Below are positions 63,405 through 64,000 of a stretch of 64,000 bases of DNA, one piece after another; position 1 is the first letter of the stretch; each line of letters begins with the position of its first letter. The stretch spans positions 62,001 to 126,000 of the forward strand of contig CALSRC010000001.1 of NCBI GenBank assembly GCA_943788645.1, in the 5' to 3' direction. The notes under the pieces were generated by a model that searched no databases, was not told where the DNA came from, and saw only the letters and a program-made list of their open reading frames with translations. Source of the DNA: UA16 sp002292325. GTDB lineage: Bacteria; Bacteroidota; Bacteroidia; Flavobacteriales_D; Sanyastnellaceae. Position numbers and translations under genes: made by a program.

Positions 63405-64000
63405 ATGAAACGCCTGCGCACCATTTTATTGGTCTCCATCCTGTTGGTTCTCGCCTGTGGTGCAGCCGGCATCGCTTGGTTGGTGTCCAACGAGGACCGC
63501 CTAACACAGCAACTGCTCCTCGAACTTGACCAGAGGTTGCTCACTGACGCGCACATTGAAGCGATCGAATTGGATCTCTGGTCCCATTTTCCGGATGTTT
63601 CCTTGGTCTTGAATGGTGTCTGGGCCTTGGACTCATTTGGGTCCAATGACACCTTAATTCAAGCTGATCAAATTCAGCTCGCATGCAACGCCTTTCAATT
63701 ATTACGTGGCCAATACGAACTCTCAGAGCTGAGTATTTCTGACGGTGATTTAAACTTACAAAGCACGCAAGATGGCGAGTGGAACACCGCTATTTGGAGG
63801 AGTCCGAGCGAAGGATCCTCTTCCAATGCCTCCTATTCCATTCAGCTTCTGTCGCTGCAACGAACTGCTGTGCGCGTGGACAATCGGCTGGTTCAGATGG
63901 ATGAGGCCCGTGTGCAAATTGCATGGAGCGACTCCGGTGTCTTTGCCGCAGGCAATGGCATCATAGGCCATACCGAGATGCCGGAATTTAAAACGAATAG
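63405..64000 (+). CDS. AsmA-like envelope protein, 3' end outside the window
   Basis: From ATG 63405 the frame is open to the window end, 198 codons. MKRLRTILLVSILLVLACGA is an N-terminal membrane anchor. It is followed by helical and strand segments LELDQRLLTDAHIEAIELDL, VWALDSFGSNDTLIQADQIQ and LLRGQYELSELSISDGDLNL, typical of the start of AsmA proteins (lipid-transfer bridges at the outer membrane). The bulk is missing, so the call is provisional. Confidence 0.65.
   Translation, partial: MKRLRTILLVSILLVLACGAAGIAWLVSNEDRLTQQLLLELDQRLLTDAHIEAIELDLWSHFPDVSLVLNGVWALDSFGSNDTLIQADQIQLACNAFQLLRGQYELSELSISDGDLNLQSTQDGEWNTAIWRSPSEGSSSNASYSIQLLSLQRTAVRVDNRLVQMDEARVQIAWSDSGVFAAGNGIIGHTEMPEFKTN

Overview
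The window reads as a chromosomal piece of a marine-type member of the Bacteroidota (Flavobacteriales-like). The taxonomic signs are seen, not searched. They are very large secreted proteins built of acidic Cys-rich repeats of the G-C-x4-A-C-N-Y type, FISUMP domains, the suf order A-B-C-D-S-E, an ftsX / DUF3098 / uppP string, tryptophan 2,3-dioxygenase, a beta-1,3-glucan (laminarin-type) degradation cluster, and many small lipoproteins. Base composition is near 50% GC over most of the window, with AT-richer patches around 23.3-24.1 kb and 28.5-31.3 kb.

Layout. (1) 1-8059, plus strand: a tightly overlapping operon entering from the left edge. It holds the C-terminal end of a condensation-domain-like protein, an M28 peptidase, a fold-type-I aminotransferase, an HPPD/4-hydroxymandelate-synthase-like dioxygenase, a GlcD/D-lactate-dehydrogenase-type FAD oxidase, an Sfp-type phosphopantetheinyl transferase, an amidase, a fold-III PLP racemase-like protein and a 2-oxoglutarate oxygenase. 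Together these look like a non-ribosomal peptide locus making an arylglycine (4-hydroxyphenylglycine-like) building block. (2) 8049-13361, minus: an accessory run with a C-lobe-only APH-like kinase, an unrecognised 829-aa protein, a PD-(D/E)XK nuclease, a YqaE/Pmp3 proteolipid and two small membrane proteins. (3) 13467-23155, plus: a beta-glucan locus with a GH149/GH161-like phosphorylase whose first kilobase is full of frameshifts, two GH17s, a GH30, a clan-A lipoprotein hydrolase and a GPH sugar symporter. (4) 23.3-31.2 kb: a gene-remnant-rich patch with a second, truncated YqaE + nuclease pair, a 735-aa membrane protein with an HEPN-like motif, a 5'-truncated MscS, an RCC1+CsgG-like fusion and a DNA-glycosylase-like gene. 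(5) 31.3-39.3 kb: two tRNAs, a lipoprotein, and a roughly 2150-codon repeat/FISUMP giant with 453-bp tandem repeats. (6) 39.4-54.1 kb: rnr, a methyltransferase, miaE, a TlpA-like lipoprotein, pepP, a 998-aa repeat protein, rearrangement debris (a truncated paralogue, a pepP fragment fused to another gene, a deleted FISUMP lipoprotein) and a kynurenine-type pair (RidA/TDO). (7) 54.3-64 kb: the suf operon, the ftsX-uppP string, a lipoprotein, superoxide dismutase and the start of an AsmA-like gene.

Two themes deserve attention. One is the putative arylglycine/NRPS operon at the left edge. The other is evidence of active local rearrangement: duplicated modules, a 196-bp fragment of pepP copied 3.5 kb away and fused in frame to a foreign secreted protein, and several truncated copies. 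Several frameshifts occur in otherwise intact genes (HPPD-like, sufE, giant repeat protein). In the first two the extra base lies in a GG-A6 run, so sequencing error must be excluded before biology is inferred.
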